DNA of 13,953 bases from FEN-1250 sp038237245 (GTDB lineage: Bacteria > Gemmatimonadota > Gemmatimonadetes > Gemmatimonadales > Gemmatimonadaceae): contig JBBRYY010000072.1 of NCBI GenBank assembly GCA_038237245.1, positions 1 through 13,953 of the forward strand, given 5' to 3'. Each line of letters starts with the position of its first letter. Within the stretch, counting starts at the first letter, position 1. The notes beneath the pieces were generated by a model. It made no database searches. It worked only from the letters and a program-made list of their open reading frames with translations, and was not told the DNA's origin. A program made the position numbers and the translations under genes. Below, one piece after another: positions 1 to 7,520 of this stretch.

Positions 1-26
1 CACTAGCAGATGCACACGATTCTCCC

Positions 27-42
27 TGGAGGTCTTCCTCCA
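27..42. other. Small inverted repeat (6-bp stem)
   Basis: TGGAGG and CCTCCA are separated by TCTT, giving a short perfect hairpin. It lies in the gene-free stretch 1-148, where I see no convincing coding sequence on either strand. With a 6-bp stem and no T-tract its role is unknown and it may be chance. Confidence 0.3.
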
Positions 43-148
43 TAGAGCGCGCAGGCATCACGGATTGTGACATTAAGAAAGCGCAACGGCATGTGGGCGC
101 GCATCCGCACGCAGTCCACAACCTGCGACTCTCGACTGGTAGATGCGA

Positions 149-182
149 CAGAGGCCGAACCGATTTCTCGGTCCGGCCTCTG
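149..182 (-). terminator. Strong hairpin just downstream of tRNA-fMet
   Basis: A 15-bp stem (149-163 pairs with 168-182, with one G-U pair on the RNA) closes a 4-nt loop and begins about 3 nt past the mature 3' end of the initiator tRNA on the minus strand. It is well placed to end or define the tRNA transcript. No clear T-tract follows on the minus strand, so it may be a processing or stability hairpin rather than a textbook Rho-independent terminator. Confidence 0.6.
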
Positions 183-185
183 CAA

Positions 186-259
<74 letters not shown>

Positions 260-295
260 CCAGGACGTCAAGTATCCGGGGTTTTGAGAGGCATG

Positions 296-332
296 TCAAG
301 GTTCGCGGGCGGTATCCGGCTCCGCAAACCGG
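296..332 (-). pseudogene. 3' stub of the ftsB/divIC-like gene
   Basis: On the minus strand the last 12 codons read FRFAEPDTAREP followed by TGA, against YRFAEPDTARKR at the end of the complete gene at 8838-9140. Homology stops at about 332, so the rest of the gene is missing here. The stub belongs to the left direct repeat. It is not expected to be expressed. It shows that the intact tRNA gene once lay directly downstream of an ftsB-like gene. Confidence 0.75.
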
Positions 333-334
333 AA

Positions 335-793
335 CTAGTGCGGCCGTTGGGGTGTGAGGCGCACACGGTTCACCCCACCCACGGTTGGCACCCAGATCGC
401 ATCTGCCGTGGCCGCGATGTTATAGGCGCCCGGAGTGATGGCGATCGGGTTGCCAATGAACCGCCCGCTTCGTGGGTCGATACGCCGCAGCATCCCGTCC
501 CGCCCCGCGTTCACCCAAAGCATTCCTCCGGCGACGACGAGTCCTGCCGCTTGCGACCCAACGTGTTCGCGCTGCTGCAGGGTGACATGCTTTCTGACGA
601 ATCCGGCAAAGGGCGCCGACGCTTCGAACGTGTGTTGTAGAGCCCCGGGATTTTGCGTTCGCTCTGACTCTTCCGCCATGGACCGATAACGTCGGCAGTG
701 CGCGTCTTTGAACTCGGTGATGCTCGACTCGAAGCTCACTGTTTTTAACCCGCTCCGCTGACGCGCAATGGAGTCCCGCTTCATGATGGTCAA
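335..793 (-). pseudogene. Fragment of a YncE/Vgb-like beta-propeller protein
   Basis: The 152-residue reading frame ends in about 75 residues with beta-propeller rhythm: GLVVAGGMLWVNAG, then RRIDPRSGRFIGNPIAI, then NIAATADAIWVPTVGGVNRVRL. This is the AxWVxNxxDxxVxRIDPxTG pattern of YncE/virginiamycin-B-lyase-like repeats. Only about 1.5-2 blades are present, where a closed propeller needs six or seven, and the first ~65 residues match nothing I recognise. The stop TAG lies 2 bp from the island-side edge of the left repeat and in the same frame as the ftsB stub. It is therefore best read as a truncated remnant at the island edge. A short intact gene cannot be excluded. There is no shared regulation visible with the transporter gene ending at 846. 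Confidence 0.45.
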
Positions 794-845
794 AATGCGA
801 GATGCAACCCGACTCGAGAAAGGGGTGGATGGGAATGCATCACTC

Positions 846-3065
846 TCACCGACCCGGCCACCAATTCCATCGGCCCGCGAGTCGCAACAATGCCGGGCCG
901 ATGGCCATGCGCACTACCGTCGCATCGAGTAACACCGCGACGCCAAGCGAGAAGCCGAGGATCTTGATAAGGAGGAAATCGCCGAGAGCGAATCCCGCGA
1001 AGACCACGATCATCACGAGGGCCGCGCTCGTGATCACGCCTCCGGTGCGCGACATTCCCTCTGCCAGCGCCTCGGCGTCAGGCATGCCACCGCGAATGCA
1101 CTCGGCCACTCGCGCCACGAGAAAGACCTCGTAGTCCATGCTCAAACCGAACACGATGCAGAAGACGATCACCGGCACTGCCGGAAAAAGTCCATCGACA
1201 GGCGCAGCGAGACCGAGCACTCGTGCGCCGTACCCATCCTGAAAGACGAGCACGGCCGCTCCGAACGCCGAGGCCACGGAGAGAAGATTGAGTGCGATCG
1301 CTTTCAGCGGCACGAGAAACGAGCGAAAGCCGATCAGGAGCGCGAGGAACGTACCGCCGACCACGAGCCCGATCACGCTCGCGACGCTCCCGCCGATCGC
1401 ATCCTTGTAGTCGGCGTTGAATGCCGGCAGGCCACCAACGTACAGGCGCGCGCCTACGAGGCCACTCACATCGGCGGCATCGAGCTCGCGCAGGTGACGA
1501 ACGAGGCGCATGAGATCTCCCGACGTCGCTCGCTCCGTGGGGACGATCTCGAGCAGCGCGAATCGCTCATCGCGGCTCAGGAATGTCACGCGGAGGCTGG
1601 ATGGAATGAGCCAGAGGAGCGTCGAGCTCGCGTGCTTCGCATGGACGGCGAGAGGGAACGAACGGACGCGGGCCACACGTGGGTCGCGCTCGAAGGCATC
1701 GCCCAGTCGCACGATCGCGCTCCATCCGGCCTCGGTCGTCGCGCGGCTCGTCGATGGCAGCTCCACAATCACCCGAACAGTCTGCAACATTCCCGCGTGT
1801 CCCATGCGCTGCAGTGCGTGGGCGGCGCGAGCTGACTCCATGCGGGGGGGAAGCCAGTTGCCTGATGGGATGTCGGAGCTCGCGCGTCGTGCCTGCCATG
1901 CCAGCGCCACCATAGGAGCTCCGCCGACGATGAGTACGAGCAGTGGCCGTCGCGCAACCCACAGCCCCCACCTATACCAACGGGCCCGCGCCACGCCGGT
2001 ACGGGATCCACGTCGAAGGCGTCCGCGCTCGACGTGCGGACCGAGCCACGCGAGCAAGCCCGGAAGCAACGTGGTCGCCAGAAGGACGGCAATGACCGTC
2101 ACGAGCAAGCCGCCCGCGCCGATCGAACGGAGCTCGGTGGCTGGTACGACGAAGAGGGCCGCGAAGCCGATGGCGACGGCGATTCCCGAGAGCATGATCG
2201 TATGGCCCGCGTGCCGAACGGCAGTCGCGGCCGCGGCCTGCGGTTCGGCGCCCTCCGCAAGGGCTTCGCGAAAGCGGCTCACGGTGAGCAGTGCGTAATC
2301 CACGCCGACTCCGAGCCCGAGCATCGATACGATGTTTCGGAGCAGGATGGCGAGCGGCCAGTATGCGTTAATGAGCACAGCCGCGCCGAGGCTGAGAAGA
2401 ATCGCGAGCGCTCCGATCGTCACCGGTAGGAGGGCGGCGACGACGCTGCCGAACACTATGACAAGCAGCAACAGCACGAGCGGGAGCACGCGACGCTCCG
2501 CCGACGCTGCGTCGCTGGCGCTCGTAAGCCGTACGTCGTAGTTGAGAGCGGCATTCCCCGTCCAGAGGAGGGTCGCACGCGGATATCGCTCGCGGAGCCG
2601 GTGCTCGAGTGGTCCGGTGACTGCCCGCAACTGGAGCACCACTTCATCAGATCGCGGCGCGTTCGGCCTGAGCCCAACCACGATAAAGGTGCCGTGAGCA
2701 CCGACGAACATACTGTCGCTGGAATCGAGGTAGGATATCGTGCGTTCGACGAGCGGCGACTCGGCGAGGGCGCTGCGAATTGCGGCGAGCACCTCGCGAC
2801 CGGCGGAGTCGGAAGGCGACGGGACGTCCGCGACCACGAGCAGCGCGTACGTTGCAAACGGGGAGCCGAAGTCCATGGCGAGCGTCTGCTCGACCCATTG
2901 TGATTCCGTCCGGGCAATGCGCGCGCCGCCAACCTCGAGCCTCGCATCGGCATCGCGCGCAAACGGTACGAGCGCCACAGCGATCACGCCCCACCCAACC
3001 GCGATACGGCCCCGGTGCCGAACGATCCATTTCGAAAGTCGATGCATCGAGCCCGGTCTCGTCAT
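846..3065 (-). CDS. MMPL/RND-family lipid exporter
   Basis: This 739-aa protein has the two-fold MMPL/YdfJ architecture: TM1 (about residues 20-36), an extracytoplasmic domain (about 40-190), a helix bundle (196-340), TM7 (about 372-390), a second outer domain, and a final bundle (556-725). The family signatures are present twice, as GVGVDYALLTVSRFRE (D255-Y256) and FGLSMDYEVFLVAR (D644-Y645). These Asp-Tyr pairs form the proton relay in MmpL proteins. The C-terminal LLDATVVRM and GRWNWW are typical of the family. It is a proton-driven inner-membrane exporter of lipids or hydrophobic molecules. The ATG overlaps the stop of the upstream dehydrogenase by 4 bp (ATGA), which decides the start, although an in-frame ATG at 3047 is possible. 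As last gene of the operon it probably exports the lipid product (inference). It appears intact. Confidence 0.93.
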   Translation of the reverse strand: MTRPGSMHRLSKWIVRHRGRIAVGWGVIAVALVPFARDADARLEVGGARIARTESQWVEQTLAMDFGSPFATYALLVVADVPSPSDSAGREVLAAIRSALAESPLVERTISYLDSSDSMFVGAHGTFIVVGLRPNAPRSDEVVLQLRAVTGPLEHRLRERYPRATLLWTGNAALNYDVRLTSASDAASAERRVLPLVLLLLVIVFGSVVAALLPVTIGALAILLSLGAAVLINAYWPLAILLRNIVSMLGLGVGVDYALLTVSRFREALAEGAEPQAAAATAVRHAGHTIMLSGIAVAIGFAALFVVPATELRSIGAGGLLVTVIAVLLATTLLPGLLAWLGPHVERGRLRRGSRTGVARARWYRWGLWVARRPLLVLIVGGAPMVALAWQARRASSDIPSGNWLPPRMESARAAHALQRMGHAGMLQTVRVIVELPSTSRATTEAGWSAIVRLGDAFERDPRVARVRSFPLAVHAKHASSTLLWLIPSSLRVTFLSRDERFALLEIVPTERATSGDLMRLVRHLRELDAADVSGLVGARLYVGGLPAFNADYKDAIGGSVASVIGLVVGGTFLALLIGFRSFLVPLKAIALNLLSVASAFGAAVLVFQDGYGARVLGLAAPVDGLFPAVPVIVFCIVFGLSMDYEVFLVARVAECIRGGMPDAEALAEGMSRTGGVITSAALVMIVVFAGFALGDFLLIKILGFSLGVAVLLDATVVRMAIGPALLRLAGRWNWWPGR

Positions 3066-4009
3066 GACGGTGGCGTCAACGACGCGACGGGCGACGTCTC
3101 GTCACGGTAGCACCAGCGAGGGACGTAGCCGAGGCATTCCCGCGTTCGCGCGAGATCGAGGGTGAAGTCGTCCGCGAGATTGATGACCATGAATCGAGTC
3201 AGCGGCGGAGCGTGCGCGACTCGAGCCCCGCGCCACACGTGCTCCAACGCTGCGGCAAGTGGCCACGCGAGGGAGCGCGGAATATAAGTGAGGGAGTCGG
3301 ACACGCCGTGTCGCCGAAGCATCGTGCGAAGCAGCAGGTCCAGCGTGATCGCATCCGCATCCGATACGTTGAATGCTCCTTCCTCCCTCGTCGCCAAGGC
3401 GCGCTCGACAGCGAGCACGAGATTGTCCACGTGCGTTATCGATAGGCGATTGTGGCCATCGCCAGCCACAGGCAAAGATCCCAGTCGGCGCGCGGCGAGC
3501 ACGCGAGGCATGAGAGTCGAGTCACCGGGTCCGTAGACGATGTGCGGACGCAGGATGATGGGGCATCTCGCGTCCGCCGCAACCACGCGTTCGGCGCCCA
3601 CCTTGCTCACCGCATACGCGAAATTGGCGTTCGTCTCGAGAGGCGCGTCCTCCCGAAGACGCTCGCGAACGCGATCCGACGCGTAGACGCTGGCTGTGCT
3701 AATGTGCACGAACCGCTCGGCGTTCGGAAAGCTTCGCACCACCGCCGCCGTACCACCGACGTTTACCGCCCGGCAGGTTGACGGCGGGCTCCAGTCGGCC
3801 ACATGCGCCCCGCAGTGAACGACGGCATCAACGTCATGCGCTCCTATCGGCGCCGCGGTGAAGTCCCACGCCACATAGCCAGCCATGTGGTGCGAGAGCG
3901 CAGCCGCGGGGCGACGTCCAAAGGGAAGCACCTCGTGTCCAGTACTGACGAGTGCGCGTACGATGCGTCCGCCGATGAATCCGCTCGCTCCTGTCACCGC
4001 GATGCGCAT
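3062..4009 (-). CDS. OleD-like NAD(P)-dependent beta-keto acid reductase (extended SDR)
   Basis: This 315-aa extended short-chain dehydrogenase starts directly with a Rossmann fold, MRIAVTGASGFIGG (GxxGFxG, residues 7-13). It has the catalytic Y132-xxx-K136 (YAVSK) and an upstream Ser/Thr region HISTAS. Beyond the generic family, RPHIVYGPGDSTLMPRVLA, VAGDGHNRLSITHVDN and the tail PPLTRFMVINL...LGYVPR closely recall OleD, which reduces the 2-alkyl-3-oxoalkanoate made by OleA. I compared these from memory. The ATG at 4009 was chosen because it opens the Rossmann strand. It overlaps the end of the ligase gene by 16 bp. Reading further upstream to 4072 only adds sequence from inside that gene. 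A generic 3-beta-hydroxysteroid dehydrogenase or sugar-epimerase label is the alternative, but the OleC-like neighbour favours OleD. Confidence 0.88.
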   Translation of the reverse strand: MRIAVTGASGFIGGRIVRALVSTGHEVLPFGRRPAAALSHHMAGYVAWDFTAAPIGAHDVDAVVHCGAHVADWSPPSTCRAVNVGGTAAVVRSFPNAERFVHISTASVYASDRVRERLREDAPLETNANFAYAVSKVGAERVVAADARCPIILRPHIVYGPGDSTLMPRVLAARRLGSLPVAGDGHNRLSITHVDNLVLAVERALATREEGAFNVSDADAITLDLLLRTMLRRHGVSDSLTYIPRSLAWPLAAALEHVWRGARVAHAPPLTRFMVINLADDFTLDLARTRECLGYVPRWCYRDETSPVASLTPPS

Positions 4010-5556
4010 CCCAGCCTCGCTCGCGCAAGGGCGCGAAGCCGCTCCCTGTCTACTTTCGAGGACCGCCCGCACACGGGAAGCAACTCGACTACGATCAGAT
4101 CGGGAAGCGCCGCGTCGTCGATGCGGCTCGGGCCGTTGCGGAGCTCGACGCGGACTCGCTCGCGCAAGGCGCTCGCGTCCACGCCCGGCTCAGGTTCCAC
4201 GCCAAGCACGATGCGCTCGTCCGCAAGGCCTTCATCATACACCCCGACCATTGCGCAACAGCGAACACCGGGAATCCGTTCGATCGCCGGTTCGTACAGC
4301 TCGGGATAGATGTTGTGCGGACCTCGAATCATCATGTCCTTGCGACGCCCGAGGAGAACGATCCTTCCATCGTCGATCCGGGCGAGATCTCCCGTGGCCA
4401 GCTCGTGCAGCGGCGCGTACCCCAGATAGCCGCCACAGAGATTCGGGCCGCGCAAGAGCAGCTCTCCACTCGTCGACAGGCGCGCCACGACACCCGGTAC
4501 GGGGCTGCCTACAAGGTCGCCGTCTCCAGCGTATGCGAGCTTGTCCTCGAGATCGATGAAGGCCGCCGGCAGGAGCTCCGTCAGGCCGTAGACGCACGAC
4601 ACCCGAGTCGTCGGAGCGAGCACGTCTTGCAGCCGCCGCAGAAATGGCGCCCGCACAGGTGCGGAGCTGATCACCAGCCGGCGCAGCGCGGCGGGAAGAC
4701 GAGTCCCGCGCGCCCGACAGTATTCTGCGAGCCTTTGGCAGTCACTCGTCACTCCGAACCAGCAGGTCGCACCATGACGCTCGAGATCCGCCACAACGCG
4801 ACGCGGAGAGAAAGACGAGCGCCGCGACAAGAGCACAATCGCTCCCGCGAGCAGCGTCGGCAGCACCACGTGCAGCTCGCGCCCGTACACGACATCGCAC
4901 GCGTGGAGCGCGAGCGGCGTCCCCACTGCGTGCAGCACCGCATCCATGGATTGGCGCGTGTGCACGACGGCGTTCGGCGCGCCGGTGGTGCCGGAAGTGC
5001 AGACGATGACTGCGGGAGCGGTCGGCGCAAGCGGTGCTCGCGGTAGGGCCAGCCGAGCACCACGACGACAGAGCGCGCGCAGCGAAAGCGAACGTGGCAC
5101 GCCAGGCATCCACGCACCCATGCGCACGAAAGTCATGCCACTCAGCGCGGCAAGCGGCGGCAGTCGAACGCCGCGCCGCCGGAGGAGCCAACGCGCCATC
5201 CTCATCGCCGAGGCAGCGAGAAGCAGGGAATCGGCGATGATCCACGTTGGCGCGATCAGCGCCATTCGCTCCTCGAACAGGCTTTCGCCAAGCCCCGTGT
5301 CGAGCGGCACGAGTACGCCTCCAAGCTCGAGGATTGCGACCGATAGGGCGATCATGCCGGCAGACGGGCGCATGGCAAGGAGTACGCGATCGCCCGTCTG
5401 CATCCCCGCGTCGGCGAGTCCGGCAGCGGTTTCGCGCGCCTGCCGCGCGAATGCCTCGCGCGTCATCGTCCATCCGCCGCACTCGATGATCGCGGGCGCT
5501 TTCGGTGACTCCGTGGCACGCCGTACGAGGCGGTCCAGCAGCGACTCCATGGTCAT
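3994..5556 (-). CDS. OleC-like adenylate-forming enzyme (putative beta-lactone synthetase)
   Basis: This 520-aa ANL-superfamily enzyme has the core motifs in order: P-loop CTSGTTGAPNAVV (186-198), YGLTE (323-327), TGD (388-390), hinge GRRKD (403-407) and C-terminal catalytic Lys501 in CGRSSKVDRERL. Its layout around SSAPVRAPFL, YGLTELLPAAFI and the tail is closest in my memory to OleC, which uses ATP to close a beta-hydroxy acid into a beta-lactone. One oddity is that the P-loop lysine (PKG in most members) is Asn195. The ATG at 5556 overlaps the P450 stop by 4 bp, with a second ATG at 5550. A fatty-acyl-AMP or acyl-CoA ligase is the alternative. The OleA- and OleD-like partners in the same operon support the OleC reading. 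Confidence 0.85.
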   Translation of the reverse strand: MTMESLLDRLVRRATESPKAPAIIECGGWTMTREAFARQARETAAGLADAGMQTGDRVLLAMRPSAGMIALSVAILELGGVLVPLDTGLGESLFEERMALIAPTWIIADSLLLAASAMRMARWLLRRRGVRLPPLAALSGMTFVRMGAWMPGVPRSLSLRALCRRGARLALPRAPLAPTAPAVIVCTSGTTGAPNAVVHTRQSMDAVLHAVGTPLALHACDVVYGRELHVVLPTLLAGAIVLLSRRSSFSPRRVVADLERHGATCWFGVTSDCQRLAEYCRARGTRLPAALRRLVISSAPVRAPFLRRLQDVLAPTTRVSCVYGLTELLPAAFIDLEDKLAYAGDGDLVGSPVPGVVARLSTSGELLLRGPNLCGGYLGYAPLHELATGDLARIDDGRIVLLGRRKDMMIRGPHNIYPELYEPAIERIPGVRCCAMVGVYDEGLADERIVLGVEPEPGVDASALRERVRVELRNGPSRIDDAALPDLIVVELLPVCGRSSKVDRERLRALARARLGCASR

Positions 5557-6746
5557 GGTGCTCCCGCGTCGAGACGGATTTCGAGGCTTGCGAATGCAGG
5601 GAGGAGAACGCCGCGAGCGGCGCGCCGGCGAACGATGCGCAGCGTGCCCGGCGCTGCGGCAAGGGCCGCGAGCGCGGCGTGGAGCTCCCGCTGCGCCAGT
5701 GCAAAGCCAATACAGAAATGAGGGCCGGCCCCGAACCAGAGATGGCGGGCCCGCGGATCATGCACGCGCGAGATGTCGAAGCGATCCGGGTCGGGAAACA
5801 GATTGCGGTCGCGTGCCAAATTGCAGGTGAGGATCACGACGCGCTCCCCGGCGCAAACGAGACGTGCGCCCAACCGGGCATCATGGGTCGCAATACGAAT
5901 GGTCGCCGGAACCGGAGTGATGTAGCGTAGCCCTTCGGCAATGGCCTGGGGGATCTCCTCGGGATGTGTGTGCAGTCGTGCCATCTGGCCACTGTCCACG
6001 AGAAGCGAGACGATGCGAGGCAGCGCCGCAGCGGTGGTGAGGGTGCCGGCGAGAAAGAACATCGTCAGCACGCCCTTGGCCTCCTCGAACGACAGCCCCC
6101 GATCGCGCAAACGCCTCACGAGCGAGCACTCCGGCGCGTCCGCTGCGTGATAGCCTTCGTGCGCGAACGCGGCCAGACGCTCGACCGACTCTCCCCATTC
6201 GCGCTGCTCGCGCTCCGCAAGGGGACGCGTCCCCAGAGCGCTCGACAGCCGCTGGCCGAGCGCGATCAGCGCGAGGGCCGCCGCGTCAGCATCCGCGCCG
6301 GGAGGACGCACGCCCATCATGTCGAAGATGAGACGGCCGCTCATGATGTGCATGAAGCGAACGAGATCCACGGTTTCGCCGGCCGCGAGCGTATCGCGAA
6401 GCGCCTCGAGCGGTACTTCGTACGAGCGAAGAAGCTGAGTGGAATTAGCCGGCGAAAGCAGGTCGCCGAGCATCCCGCGCAGCCGCCGGTGCTCGTCGCC
6501 CTCCATATTCGCGAGCGCGAACGGGCCGAAGAGCTGTGTGATGTTATCGATGAATCCACCGCGCCCGCGCTTTGAAAAGTCCGTCTCGCGGTGCAGCACC
6601 TCGCGCGCGATCTCGACATCGTTGACGACGAGACCGACACCAGGGATGCGCAGCACCGGGCCGCCGTAGCGCGCAAGGCGCGCAAACGTCCATGCCACCG
6701 GATGCGCGGCGATGAGTACGCGATAGTCGCGCGGTCCGCGGATCAT
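5553..6746 (-). CDS. Cytochrome P450 with atypical I-helix
   Basis: This 397-aa soluble bacterial P450 has the heme-thiolate loop FGAGPHFCIG (ligand Cys345), the K-helix ExxR at E271-R274 (EGLR) and a C-helix HxxxR heme contact (H86/R90). There is no N-terminal membrane anchor, as in class I bacterial enzymes, so it needs a separate ferredoxin/reductase that is not in this window. The I-helix oxygen-activation motif reads AGTLTT (233-238), whereas most mono-oxygenases have AGxDTT or AGxETT, so the acidic residue is Leu236. The ATG at 6746 overlaps the glycosyltransferase stop by 4 bp. It probably oxidises the acyl chain or an intermediate of the OleA/C/D-like pathway (inference). The gene is full length. 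Confidence 0.94.
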   Translation of the reverse strand: MIRGPRDYRVLIAAHPVAWTFARLARYGGPVLRIPGVGLVVNDVEIAREVLHRETDFSKRGRGGFIDNITQLFGPFALANMEGDEHRRLRGMLGDLLSPANSTQLLRSYEVPLEALRDTLAAGETVDLVRFMHIMSGRLIFDMMGVRPPGADADAAALALIALGQRLSSALGTRPLAEREQREWGESVERLAAFAHEGYHAADAPECSLVRRLRDRGLSFEEAKGVLTMFFLAGTLTTAAALPRIVSLLVDSGQMARLHTHPEEIPQAIAEGLRYITPVPATIRIATHDARLGARLVCAGERVVILTCNLARDRNLFPDPDRFDISRVHDPRARHLWFGAGPHFCIGFALAQRELHAALAALAAAPGTLRIVRRRAARGVLLPAFASLEIRLDAGAP

Positions 6747-7513
6747 CGCACGTCCACGATCGCACCACGGTAGCCGTGGTTCCGGTACCAGCGTAGCGTG
6801 TTGAGATACCCGTAGGCGCGGACCCGACGCACGGAATTATAAACGATCACCTCGGGGCGCCGCGCGGCGCGCGTCGTCAGCGTGCGCACGGTTTCCGAAA
6901 GCGCCCGGTCCTCGTGCATCTCCTCGATCGCGCAACGCGGAAAGCCGCCGCTTCGCTCGTATAGTCGCGAGGAAATGGCGAGGTTGTTCCCGGCAGCCAT
7001 GAAGTAGGGATACTTGAACTGTGCGCCGCGTCGGTGCATGCGGCCGTAATGTTCGGCAAGCCAGATCATGCTGCGAAGCACGAGACGATCCCAGGGTCTG
7101 AGCGCACCCTCATCATCGCGCGGACGAATTACGCCGGAGACGAACTCAAGACCGTCGTCGGCCAGCGCGAATTTCAGATGGCGCACCCAGTGGCGGTCGG
7201 GGAGACAGTCGGCATCCGTACGGGCGATCCACTGCGCACCGTGCGCGATGGCGAAGCGGAAGCCCGTGTCCGCGGCGGCGCCCGTTCCCTTCCGTGCCTC
7301 GGTCAGCCGGTGCACGGCGAGCTCGGGATAATCACGAACGAATGCTCGCGCGATCGCCGCGCTATCGTCGGTGCTCGCGTTGTCCACGAGCACGAGGGTG
7401 AACTCGCGATCAGATTGCGCCGCGAGCGCATCGAGCGTGGCGCGCAGGCCGTGCTCCTCGTTGAAGATCGGCACGACCACGAAGAAGGTGAGGTGATTGG
7501 GAGAAGTCAGCAT
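6743..7513 (-). CDS. Family 2 glycosyltransferase (GT-A fold)
   Basis: This 256-aa protein has the GT2 landmarks: PIFNEE (15-20) at the first strand, VDNAST (43-48) binding the nucleotide, the metal-binding DxD as TDADCLPD (D100, D102), and a downstream acidic pair in MHEDRALS (E201/D202) where the catalytic base usually lies. There are no obvious membrane helices, so it is probably cytosolic or peripheral. Polyprenol-linked polymerising GT2s usually carry C-terminal helices that are lacking here. It starts 7 bp after the stop of the condensing enzyme and overlaps the P450 by 4 bp, so it is a full member of the operon. Glycosylation of the pathway product, or of a hydroxyl installed by the P450, is a reasonable inference. 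Donor and acceptor cannot be read from the sequence. Confidence 0.9.
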   Translation of the reverse strand: MLTSPNHLTFFVVVPIFNEEHGLRATLDALAAQSDREFTLVLVDNASTDDSAAIARAFVRDYPELAVHRLTEARKGTGAAADTGFRFAIAHGAQWIARTDADCLPDRHWVRHLKFALADDGLEFVSGVIRPRDDEGALRPWDRLVLRSMIWLAEHYGRMHRRGAQFKYPYFMAAGNNLAISSRLYERSGGFPRCAIEEMHEDRALSETVRTLTTRAARRPEVIVYNSVRRVRAYGYLNTLRWYRNHGYRGAIVDVR

Positions 7514-7520
7514 GACCGGC

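Noticed and set aside
1510..2298. Plus-strand open frame of 262 codons inside the exporter gene
   Set aside because: It is antisense to the MMPL gene, whose motifs are intact through this stretch, so it is a compositional shadow.
4946..5830. Plus-strand open frame of 294 codons across the P450/ligase junction
   Set aside because: It is antisense to two well-supported genes, has Arg/Ser/Ala-rich composition and no recognisable motif or ribosome-binding site.
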